Positions 1-10,447 of a stretch of DNA of 64,000 bases are shown piece by piece; within the stretch, counting starts at the first letter, position 1; each line of letters begins with the position of its first letter. Source of the stretch: Mortierella alpina (Eukaryota > Mortierellomycota > Mortierellomycetes > Mortierellales > Mortierellaceae); the NCBI GenBank assembly GCA_029449245.1, contig JANATF010000017.1:124001-188000 (forward strand), read 5' to 3'. The notes below the pieces were generated by a model. That model searched no databases and was not told where the DNA came from. It saw only the letters and a program-made list of their open reading frames with translations. Position numbers and translations under genes: made by a program.

Positions 1-86
1 GTGCAATGAACCCCAAAGACCGTACAAAAGGTTGCAAATAGCCCAGCATGGCTCTAACGACTTACACTATCCCTTGGCCCTCATAG

Positions 87-3000
87 TGTCAACATGGCCG
101 GCGTGAGTGAATACAAGATTAACGGAAGGGCCATGCTGTATGCAAACTACGACAAGGCTTTGCAGGAAATCAATATCTTGGTCAAGGCGAGAAACTTTTT
201 GGTCTTCCAGGTACGCTTCTTGAACCGAGCTTGGCGGTGTTTTCCCATTCAGAACCTCCGTTTGATCACAGATAGCTTACTCGATGCTTACACCAACTCG
301 TAGGGCGATGTAGAAGCCATTGCGTCCCAGTCTCCAAAGGACCTTACAAAGCTTATTGAACAGATCAGCGGCTCGTTGGAGCTCAAGCAAGAGTATGATC
401 GGCTTCAGCAGGAACAGGAACGTGCTGTTGAGACCTCGACCTTCAACTTTCATAAGAAAAAGGGAATCAGCGCTGAAATCAAGCAGTATCAGGAGCAGAA
501 GGCCGAGGCTGAACGCTTCGAGACATTACAGGAGCAAAAGGTGTGTGCCAATGCAGGGTGTCAGAGTCGTGAAGTACCAATTCTCGACCTTCAAAGATAG
601 CTCAAGGCTTACTCTGTCCTCAGTCCAACTTGTTAGTCAACTACCTGGTGTGGAAGCTGTTCCATATCGAGCGGAACATCACGTCAACCGAAGAGGTTAT
701 TGTCACTAAGAATGAGGCGCTGAGAGTGACGCAGGAAGAGCTGGTAAGATCTTGTTTCGCACTGCGGCGCTCTTTTGTGTGGCCACTCTTACCCTTGGTT
801 CTGATAATGATCTCTCTCTCTCTCTCTTATGCAGGACGACTTGGAGAACTCGTTGAAAAATGCTAAGAAGGATCAAGCCGTTGCTCAGCGAGAGACATAT
901 CGCAAGGAGCGTTCTATTGCAAAGCGCGAGAAGGCGCTCAACGACCTTGTAAGTAAATACAGGATTAATTCTCCATGCTATTTGCTTTTTGGAAAAGCAG
1001 CGGTGGGAACTTTTGCTCATGCGTAGCTGCGTTTTTTTACTACTGTCGTTGAACAACAGCACCCTGAGGCTCTGAGCTTGGACGAGAAGATCGCCCATGT
1101 GACCAAAAAGATAACATCGATCAAGACGAACGGAAGCACTGTCAAGGAGACGTACGAGGCCCAACACAAGAGTGTGGCACAGCAGGAGGTCGAGCTGGCC
1201 CAGTTAGAGAAGGCAGCTGCCAAGTTTGAGGAACAGGCCAAGGTGCAAGAAGAAACTAAGGGCGTGACACTGAGTCCTGAAGATCTCGCCAGTTACAGTT
1301 CAAAGTAAGTTCACGACGATTGAGGAATACATCTCACAGTAGCACCCTTCGTTGTAAGTGAACACGGTTACTGACTCGATCATTTTCACACACACGATTT
1401 GACTGATAGGAAAGAAGAAGTGGCGCTCCGGACCATGACCCAAACCCAGCAACTTGGCCATCTCCGCAGAAACATCAAGACAGAACGTGAAGAGAGCAGT
1501 ATTGTCGTAGAGTCGGTCTCGGAGCTGCAGGTGAAGAAAGTGCGTCTGGCGGAGCAGGAGAAGACGTTGTTGGATCATCAACAAAAGGTCCAAGCCCACA
1601 TCGCACAAGTATTGCAGGACGAAGCCCGCGCCAAACAGGAACTCGCCAGTATAAACAATGAACGACTCCGGATCGAGAAAACGGAACTTGAGCTGAACGA
1701 GAAACTGACCAACACACTCAACCAGCTCATGGAAGCCAAGTTCGACCAGCGTGAATCGGAGAAGGAGCAGAGGTTGAAGGAGACTGTGAGCTCGCTCAAG
1801 CGCATCTTTCCTGGAGTCCACGGTCGAGTGACGGACCTTTGCAAGCCCACTCAGCGCAAGTACGATACAGCTATTGCCATCATATTGGGTCGCCATCTGG
1901 ACGCCATTATCGTTGACCGCGAAAAGACGGCGATTGACTGCATCCAGCTGTTGAGAGAGCAACGCTCAGGCCATGCGACGTTCTTGCCCCTGGATACGCT
2001 CGTGGTCAAGCCGGTGAATGACCGCCTCCGAAGTCTCGCCAAGGGTGCGCGACTTGCAATCGATGTCGTTCAGTACGACGAGACCTTGGAGCGAGCCATC
2101 CAGTACGTCTGCGGTCATGCTCTTGTCTGCGACACCATGGAAATCGCCAAACATGTCTGCTATGAGCTCGGCCAACAAGTCAAGGCTGTCGCTCTAGACG
2201 GAACTGTTTTCCACAAGAGTGGTCTGATCACTGGAGGCCAGAGCGGCATCGGCTCGGGAGCAAGACGGTGGGAAGAGCGAGTGGTGGAGGATTTAAAGAA
2301 ACGGCGAGATACCATGTTGATGCAATTGAACGAACTGTCCAAGAGCAAGAAGAAGGGAGTACCCGAGGAGGCATTGAGGAGCGAGCTGGCAGGCATTGAG
2401 AGCAAACTGGCGTTCTCCCGCGAGGATCTGAGCGCAACCAAGAGAAAACTGAACGGAATCCGCGAGGAGATCCAGCTTATCGAGGCAAGCCTAGCAGAGA
2501 AGACTCCCTTAGTTGAGAAGTATTCCAGACTGCTCGCGGATCATGAGCGCGAGATTGCCAAGATGGAGGCCATTGTTCACCAGATTGAAGACGAGGTCTT
2601 TGAGTCGCTGTGCCGCAAGGTCAATGTCCCCGACATTCGCGAGTATGAGGAGCAAAAACTGAAGCGGTCCCAGGAACTCTCGGAGAAGCGATCCAAGTTT
2701 GAAACGCTGTTGTCGAAGCTCCGCAATCAGCTTTTGTTTGAGACCACGCAGAGGAATGAGACTAAGGACCGACTTGCCCGCTTGGAGACCATGCTCGAGA
2801 CCGAGACAAAGACGCTGGATCTTTACGAAGGACAGCGTGACGAGATCCAGGAAAAGCAAACGTTAATCCAGCAGGAGATTGAGGCGCTGAAGCAGGACCT
2901 GGCGACTGCACAGACGACCTTCCAGACTCGATCTGAGCAAGTCAATGCTTGCAAAAAGCAAGTCTCGCGAGTCAACAAGCAGGTGGATTTAATCGTCAAG

Positions 3001-4226
3001 GACATTGGATCAAAGGTACTATAGCAGCCAGAGAAATTCTCAGGCCGTTGTTCGCGACTGAAGTATGCTTCCTTCTAGCCATTCCAGACTAATTGATGTG
3101 ATATGTTCACACCTAATAGGAATCTCTGGTCGAAAAATTGGACTCTGAGCGGTCGTCCATCTTTAGGAGGTGCAAGCTGGAGCAGATTGAGTTGCCAATG
3201 GAGAAGGGTTCACTGGACGACGTTTCCCTGGATGATATGGAAGGATACCGCCAGGCACCCTCGAGTGAAACGGACATGGATGTCGATACGGAAGGTGGCG
3301 TGACGACCAGCAGCTCTTCGCATCGACGCCGAAGCAGGGACTGGAAGATTACGGTCGACTTTTCTGATTTGGATGAGGAACAAAGGCAGGCCTTGCCTAG
3401 TTCATCATCTTCACAGGGCCACAGTTCAGGCACAGCTGGATTGGATCTTCACCGGCTATCGCTCTCTGGTTCTCAGGCGGGCTCACAAGCTGCCCCTAGT
3501 TCGTCCCAGAGTGGCGAGCAAGCAGAGGCTGGCACGATGGAGCAAATGGAGAACGAGTTCCTGGACCGACTGAGGCAACTGTCGGACGAGATTGAGCGGC
3601 TGGCCCCCAACATGAAGGCCATCGAGCGCCTTGACGGCGTTGAGGCACGACTGAAGCAAACGGACAGGGCGTTTACTGCTGCGCGCAAGAGCGCCCGGGA
3701 TATCAAGGAGGCCTTTGGGCAGATCAAGCAAGAACGCTACGACCGCTTCAGCCGAGCATACCAGCACATTTCAGCCAAGATTGACGAGATTTACAAGTCC
3801 TTGACACGGTCTACAGCGTTCCCTATGGGTGGCACAGCGTATCTTTCTTTGGAGGATACGGAGGAGCCGTATTTAGATGGCATCCGCTACCATGCCATGC
3901 CACCACTGAAGCGTTTCCGAGACATGGACCAGCTCTCTGGGGGCGAAAAGACCATGGCGGCGCTGGCCCTGCTGTTTGCGATCCACTCATTCCGGCCGTC
4001 GCCGTTCTTTGTGCTCGATGAGGTCGATGCGGCTCTGGACAACATGAATGTGGCACGGATCGGGCACTACCTGCAGGAGCATGCGTCGGCGGATCTGCAG
4101 TTCATTGTGATCTCGCTCAAGAATTCACTGTACGAACGTGGACAGGGTCTGGTGGGCATTTACCGCGACCAGGGCGTGAACAGCAGCAAGACGCTGACCC
4201 TGGCGCTGGATCAGTACGAGGAATAA
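87..4226 (+). CDS. SMC1: Cohesin subunit SMC1 (5' end outside window)
   Basis: ATPase subunit of the cohesin ring that holds sister chromatids together in the nucleus. Exons: 87-210, 304-540, 624-743, 835-948, 1060-1304, 1410-3015, 3120-4226; all junctions are GT-AG and stay in frame. The first exon carries the family motif NILVKARNFLVFQ, followed by GDVEAIASQSPKDL and IEQISGSLELK, which separates SMC1 from SMC2, 3 and 4. Coiled coil runs to about 1790, the hinge lies at about 1790-2260 (VHGRVTDLC, GGQSGIGSG), a second coiled coil follows, and the ABC head is at 3780-4220 with signature LSGGEKT and Walker B FFVLDEVDAALD. The Walker A segment lies upstream of the window. An acidic, Ser-rich stretch (about 3200-3530) interrupts the second coiled-coil arm. 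The acceptor of the first visible exon (at 85-86) is the least certain boundary. Confidence 0.95.
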
Positions 4227-4377
4227 GCACACATAAAGAAGGAAAGAAAAAAAACGCAGCTCTCTCTATGGAAATACTATGCACGCAACCCTTTTTTTCT
4301 GTATTTCCGAGCAACGAGACGATGCTCGTTAGTGGTGATTGATTGTATTATATGTTTTCCTTCGGTTGACGTTCTAT

Positions 4378-5242
4378 TTACAGCTTGGCCTTGGGGGCAG
4401 GGGCGGCAGCCTTGAGGACGCCGTCGAGCTTGGTGGCGAGCATGACGGCGCCCTTGGCCTTGATCTTGCCCGACATGAACAGCTTCTGTCCGTTGGCCTT
4501 GCCCTGAGCGAGATCGACAAAGTCCTGGTCAGAGATGTCGATGGTGATGTCGGCCTTCTTGGGCGCGCCCTTGGCGATGGAGCCGGTGCCGTTCTTGAGG
4601 TCGAGGGTCCAGGACTCGACCTTGCCGGCCTTGTTCTTGACATTGAACTGGAAGACGCCCTTGACCTTGGCGACCTGCTCCTTGCGCTGGGCCTCGGAGA
4701 GGGTCTTGAGGTGGTCGTCGATCTGGGCCAGGAAGGCGGAGGAGGCGAAGCCGTCAACAACGATGGCTATCAGAAGCACGTGAAATACACGAAAGGCGAT
4801 CAGAAATTTGTAATGCCGCGCGTGCGGGCGTGCGGGCGTGTGATTGTGGAGCGAGGCTCGTATGGTCATTCTCAGCAGCCTATCCAGTCCTTTCTTTCCC
4901 TGTCCTTGGGACGCGAGGTTTTTTGTTTGTCAATCGTGTGAAAAACTCCTTGCTGGCGCCAAAAAGAATCCGCGAGTGAAGGGAACACTAAAGAGAAAGA
5001 ACCGGCTGCGTGTGTGTGTGCTGTGTGTCCGCTCCTTTTTCTTGCTTCTTGGACGACAGTTTGTTGTGAGGGTGCTTTTTTTTTTGTCTCTGGTGTCTGC
5101 TGCTTTTTGAGGTGTGTGTGTCATCAGACATGGAATCCGCGTCGACTGTCTCTCTTTTTTTTCTTCCTGAACACATGGCGACACGCATGTCAAGGTGTGG
5201 GCTATTGGACAGATGCTAGTCTTCATGAATCAACTTACACAT
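4378..5242 (-). CDS. Peroxisomal SCP2 sterol-carrier domain protein
   Basis: Small lipid-binding protein of the SCP2 family (130 aa), probably a peroxisomal carrier of fatty acyl-CoA or sterols. Exon 2 (4766-4378) encodes almost the whole SCP2 fold, from VDGFASSAFLAQ to the end. The last three residues are AKL, a canonical type 1 peroxisomal targeting signal. Exon 1 contributes only ATG plus one base (5242-5239) before a GTAAGT donor; joining to the acceptor at 4768-4767 gives MSIVVDGFASS, which matches how small fungal SCP2 proteins start. The intron is about 472 bp, unusually long for this window. Reading upstream of exon 2 without the splice gives an Arg/His-rich leader with no family likeness, so the spliced start is preferred. 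It converges on SMC1. Confidence 0.88.
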
Positions 5243-6746
5243 GGTTAGATTATGGTTTTGAGTGGAGGGGAGGGAAAAGTGGTGAAGAAGAAAGAGGTTG
5301 AGTGTGAAGGGAGGAAAAAGAGAGAGAAAAAGAAGTGATACGATGCAATTACGGTCTTTTATGGCCCATCAAACCACACACACGCGCACACGCATCTACT
5401 GAAGTCCTCACACGAGGCAAAAAACGTCCCCTCGTCATCCTTTATTGGTGTGTGTTCATTCATGTACACACGCCCCTTGAAAGGTGCCTGCTCTGTCCGA
5501 CATCCAACATTGCACGTTTGATGTGTTTTGCGCAGACTGAGACTGGGCGCCATTGCGTGCGAACTCGATCACTCTCGTTCTATCAACACATCTACACCCT
5601 CAACCCACTCACACTCTCTCCCTCGTGGCTACATATACCTGTAGCATCTATCAAAGGCCGTACGTGAGAACCCCGAGTTTATTATTAACAGAGGCAACTG
5701 TGGTGTGGAGAAGGTACGAAAAGCACATGAAAAAACCTTTCAATTGATCCCATTGGACGGTGTGTTTTTTTTTTTTTTTTTTTTTTTTTGCAACATGCCT
5801 ATCATCCATACAATTGCGAAAGTATCTTGGACCTCCAGAATCTTGCATCGCAACAAAATGGTTCTTCTTTGTCATAAACACGCGTCCAATCCTTGTTTCA
5901 TACGTTGTAGCCTTTTGTTTAGATCTTAGATCACGGAGCAATTGCATGCACTGCCCCGATTGAAAAGAGCAGAGAAAGACGCCAAAAAAGATGAGCAAAA
6001 AACAGAAAAAAAAAAGAGAAGCGGATGGGAGTCTCTACCCGAGACTGGCACATACTAGGGTCCAAACTAATTCTCGTGATCCACCAGACTGCCCAGTGCT
6101 ACCCTCATTCTCGCTGTTCCATTGCTGGCCTGCGATAGAGAGTTATTTAATGGCCTCCTGTCAAAGACCTACGTCAAAGACAGAATGTCAACACCAAGCT
6201 TCTAGTGGGCGATATACCTAAGTAACCCCAGCACACGTAACTCCAGTCTCAAGCGATCCATCATCCAGATATCGGTCCAAAGCTAGACTGACACCAGTTC
6301 GCTGACAACTGCCCGATTCAAATTATGGTAAAACGAACGTTTAGTTTTATAGTAGGTTTTGAAATGCCGGAATTGATTGTGGGACCACGCAAACTGTCGC
6401 GGCCAAAATATAAGGCTCGAAGAAAAAACCTTGAGCACTCTCCTCCTCAACACCTGGAAGAGTGAGCAATTATTGGGAGGGAAAAAAGCACCGTCTCGGT
6501 TGTCGGACTGTTTGGACTGCTTTTGACGGTGTCTATCGAGCGCAAGCTGGGAAGCTGCGTCAGTTGGGGTAAGCATCGAAGCAGAGGCATTGTTCCTTCA
6601 AAAAGGAGGGGCAACGACGCACCGGAAGAAAACAACGGAGGAAACACCAAAAGGCCTTGGTTTTGGTCCGACAAGCACAGGATAGGATAGAGTAGGCGTA
6701 CAGGTTTATAATTCGACGAGATTGGCGATTACGTGGTGGAGGAGGG
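5243..6746. other. Gene-poor interval with T/CT-rich DNA
   Basis: About 1.5 kb between the SCP2 start and the LST8 3' end. It holds a run of 25 T at 5765-5789 and several shorter A or T runs. Open frames are short and look like shadows. It must contain the SCP2 promoter and the LST8 3' UTR; I see no RNA gene or supported exon. Confidence 0.5.
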
Positions 6747-7976
6747 CTACATCGACAGATCGTTCAGGGCGACGCAGACGGCGGCTTTTTGATGTCCATT
6801 GTACTGCCGGATAGTATCGCCCGAGGCCAGCTCCCATAGTCGGGCTACATGATCCGAGGACGCGGTGACGAGATAGGCCGAATCAGCAGAGAAGGCACAG
6901 TCCCAGACCCAACGCTGATGTCCTACCAAGGTCTTTTCGAGCTCGAACGAGTAATTGTCTGTTTTCCAGATCTTGACGGTGCTATCTGCTGAACACGTAG
7001 CCAGGTGCTTCACATCTGGACTGAGCACGCATTTTGTGATGTACTTGTTATGGGCCGCGAACTTTGTGATGGGTTGCAGATCCGTAAAGTCGCGCGAGGT
7101 GGCCATCTTCCAGACATAGCAATTGCCCTTGTTGTTGGCGGCTACCAAGGAGGAACCGTCGTTGGCAACGGTCACTGACCGGATAGGGACGTCCTCTTCG
7201 GGTACGAGCTCGTGTGTGCAGGAACTCTCATGCAGATCCCACAGTTTGATACTCCCGTTCTGGTCGCAAGAGATGAGCTCGCCTTGGTTGGGGTGAATAA
7301 CAACATCATTGACAGGTGCCTTGTGGTCGAAATTCCTTTGCGCGTCTGGGCACCTGTAGATTTCCAGCAGGTTAGTCCGTTTCTCTTGTGTGAGTGTCGC
7401 TCGCTGCATTCCTGACTTTCAAAGGACGGATGAGTTGGATAGACATGTTCAACTTACCGAGGGTCCCAGATCTTTAACGTGTGGTCTTCACTGGCTGTGA
7501 CCATCCACTTGCCCTCGCAATGAAATGCTACTGCGGTGACATTGCCGGTGTGTCCCTTGAAAGAAAGGATTGGATTAGGGTGGCCGCTGTTGATGTCGTA
7601 GAGACGGACATGTTGGTTGCTGGCTGCTGCGAGATACTGCTTGTCGGGCGATATGCACAATTTGTTGACTTGCTATCAACGCAGGGTGAGGAGTCGTCGT
7701 GAATTAGTAAAGAAAACGGCTTGAGCTAGAAAGGGCGCTGTTGTGCAGGTCAAAAGGAGAGAAAGAAGGTGATGATCACGTACTGCATCGGGGTGTTGAA
7801 TCGTCCTTGAACAGATGCCACTCAGCGCCTCCCTAATTATCAAGAGAATCTCGGCAAGTTAGCGTGCGCTTTCTCGAGCGAATGCGAATGCGAGGCCAGT
7901 TGGTATAGTCTATTACCAGAAGCGGATGACATGATCGTATCCTGCAGTGACGAGGATGACCGAGTGTGAGTCGTGC

Positions 7977-8008
<32 letters not shown>

Positions 8009-8080
8009 TGGATGGGGATGCTGCTGTGCTGGGTAGTTGGCATGGTGGGGAGCCTTTGCATGAGTCCTTGCTGTTGGCAT
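6747..8080 (-). CDS. LST8: TOR complex WD40 subunit LST8
   Basis: Seven-bladed WD40 protein that binds the TOR kinase domain in TORC1 and TORC2. Exons on the minus strand: 8080-7917, 7832-7784, 7672-7458, 7353-6747, giving 344 aa. Diagnostic family segments are SVILVTAGYDH, IRFWEALSGICSRTIQHPD, NKLCISPDKQYLAAA, APVNDVVIHPNQGELISCDQ and GNCYVWKM. The first in-frame ATG (8080) adds about 45 residues before the usual start: a His/Pro-rich stretch, then ten Gln (CAG/CAA) interrupted by nothing else, then HDSHSVILV. An in-frame TAG lies just upstream, so this is the longest start. Usual LST8 proteins begin right at SVILV and are about 305-325 aa. It is divergent from CSN4 across a TG-rich spacer. 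Confidence 0.94.
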
Positions 8081-8486
8081 GGTGGGCTCGTGCTGCTGGT
8101 TGTGCGGGTGGCTGTGGTCTACGAGTGTGTGGCGGCGTGTGTCTACGTGTGTCTACGTGTGTGTCTGAGCGCGTGTGCGTGGACGCGTGTGGGTGAGCAG
8201 GAGTGCAGGTGCAAGAGAGAAGAGGCGCTGGTCCGTGTTGCCGGGGATGTTGTTCTGGGGCAATGGGAATGGGGCGAAGGAGAAAGACTGAAGGAGTATC
8301 CAGGTGACGTGTGGAGGATATTTGGAGGGGACAAATACGCAGTCAGCCAGCCTTCGCTTTTTGGCTCTGTCTCCACTGTCTCCCTCTGCCCTCCTCATTG
8401 CTGCTCGCCCACCAACAAAGAACCCGCATCACCACCCTCAACCCACCTCCACTTGCGTCAACGCATCGACATCAGAAAAGCACAGC
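8081..8486. promoter_or_regulatory. Shared upstream region of LST8 and CSN4
   Basis: 406 bp between two divergent starts. The part near LST8 is TG-rich (GTGTGTCTACGT units, 8130-8200) and the part near CSN4 is CT- and CA-rich, as is common before fungal starts. No TATA box is evident. Assigned as bidirectional promoter by position only. Confidence 0.45.
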
Positions 8487-10239
8487 ATGGACGCGGACTT
8501 TGAGGCACAGCTGGCAAGCATTGGTCAGGTCACCAACCAGAAGGACAGGATCAAGGGTTACCAGGACTTGCTCGCGTTCATCCTCCAATCCACTGCGGCC
8601 GCAGGCGAGGCAACCACCAGTCTCCGTCTCGAGCAATTCGTCACCGCTGCCACAGAAGAGTCAGTAGGTCTTGTCGTCTCCCGCCAGGCCCTCACAGACT
8701 TCACAAGCGCCGTCGACGCTGCCACCAGTCTTTCTGCAGACAACAAGAAGCGCGTTTACAAGCACGCGCTCGAAAAAGTCCACGGCAGAGTCGTGTCCTT
8801 TGAAGAGCAGGCAAGTCATTTTTTAACCTGGCAACCTGGCACTACATATTCGCGTTGAACTTTGCATTCAGAGGGAAAAGCACGCGCTGAAAGAAACACT
8901 GCAGTGATAACTGACCGCGACTCCGACTCTTGCCTGTTGTTCTAGGTATCGGCTATTAGAACTCATCTGGCTACCATCTACGAAGGCGAAGAAGACTGGG
9001 CAGAAGCAGCTCAGGTGCTGATGGGAATTCCCTTGGACTCGGGTCATCGGTATGAGGCGACAACTCTTTTGCACTGGATATCAAGCCTTTATTTTTTTTA
9101 CTGCGCCAGATCAAAAAACTGATATGACATTATATCTAACCCTTCACGATTCGCCTAATGTCCTAGCATCATCGCCAACGAATACAAAGTCGGTGTTTAT
9201 ATCCGCATCGTGCGCTTGCTGCTCGAGGATGACGAGGCTATCAGCGCAGAGGCATATCTGAACCGAGCCTCGGTGTTGATGCGCGATACCAAGGACATTT
9301 CGCTTCAACTGACCTTCAAGCTCTCACAAGCCAAGATCTCAGACTTCAAGAACAGGTTTTTGGAGGCGAGCTCTCGGTACCACGAAATCAGTTATATCCA
9401 GGACGTGGAGTATGATGAGCGCATGCTCATTCTGTAAGTGGCGCAGAGAAAACGTTTGTGGTAGTTTCGCTGCGTGTGTTTCTTTTCATTTCGGGAATTA
9501 ACGTAGTAGAGTCGTTTTTTTTTTTTTTTTTGTGTAAAATAGGTCCGCAGCTGTTGTATGCGCCGTATTGGCACCAGCAGGACCCCAACGCTCGCGCATG
9601 CTTGCCACATTATACAAGGACGACCGCTCACAGCGGCTGCCTCACTTTTCGATTCTGGAAAAAATGTACCTGGATCGTGTTCTTCGAAGCAACGAGGTCT
9701 CAGACTTTGCCACCACACTGAAGCAGCACCAACTGGCGCTCCTGCCCGACAATACCACAGTTCTCGATCGGGCTGTCATTGAACACAACCTACTCTCGGC
9801 CTCCAAGATCTACAACAACATTTCTTTTGAAGAGCTGGGAGCGCTGTTGGGAGTGACGCCCGAGCAGGCAGAGGCACGAGCAAGCAAAATGATGGGAGAA
9901 GGCCGAATGTCGGGAAGCATTGATCAGATTGAGCGACTCATTTTTTTCGACCGCACTCATGGCGCACAGTTGAGACTCGGTGTAGGGGCCAAGGGCGTCG
10001 TGGGATCGAATGCTTCGGGTGCTGCCGGAGGTTCTGGTTCAGGCGCTGGCAGCAATGGTGGAGCAGCTCTTGGTGCTGTAGATGAGGACGAGGATCAGGA
10101 TATGAATGGGCACGAGGCACCGATGCTCTCGACACTTTGGGATGCCAGCATTCAGGATCTCTGTGGACATGTAGAAGAACTGGTCGGGATCATTGGAGCC
10201 AAGTACCCAGACTATGTGGCTACCAAGATTGCCCTCTAA
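8487..10239 (+). CDS. CSN4: COP9 signalosome subunit 4
   Basis: PCI-domain subunit of the COP9 signalosome, which removes Nedd8 from cullin-RING ligases. Exons: 8487-8810, 8946-9049, 9167-9433, 9543-10239; product 463 aa, longer than the usual approximately 400. Family segments include [47 protein letters not shown] and, in the PCI winged helix, [16 protein letters not shown] then [10 protein letters not shown] and [13 protein letters not shown]. The extra length is mostly a Gly/Ser/Ala-rich linker and an acidic patch ([12 protein letters not shown]) inserted just before the final helix. Intron 1 begins GCAAGT, a GC-AG intron, required to keep EEQ in frame with VSAIRTHL. Confidence 0.95.
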
Positions 10240-10447
10240 CAAAAAAAAAGGAGAGATATATCCATGGGAGTCTTCTTCTGGGAGGGAGATCGCCGATACA
10301 CCTAGCAGTATACAGTAGTCTTAGCCATTGCAGTACAAAGACAAAACACCACCCCACCATGTTTTATTTGTCTCGATCGGCATTGCTCTCAAAGGGAGAA
10401 AAATAACGGTTATTAGAAATGAACAGTAATGATGGGGACAGAGGGAC

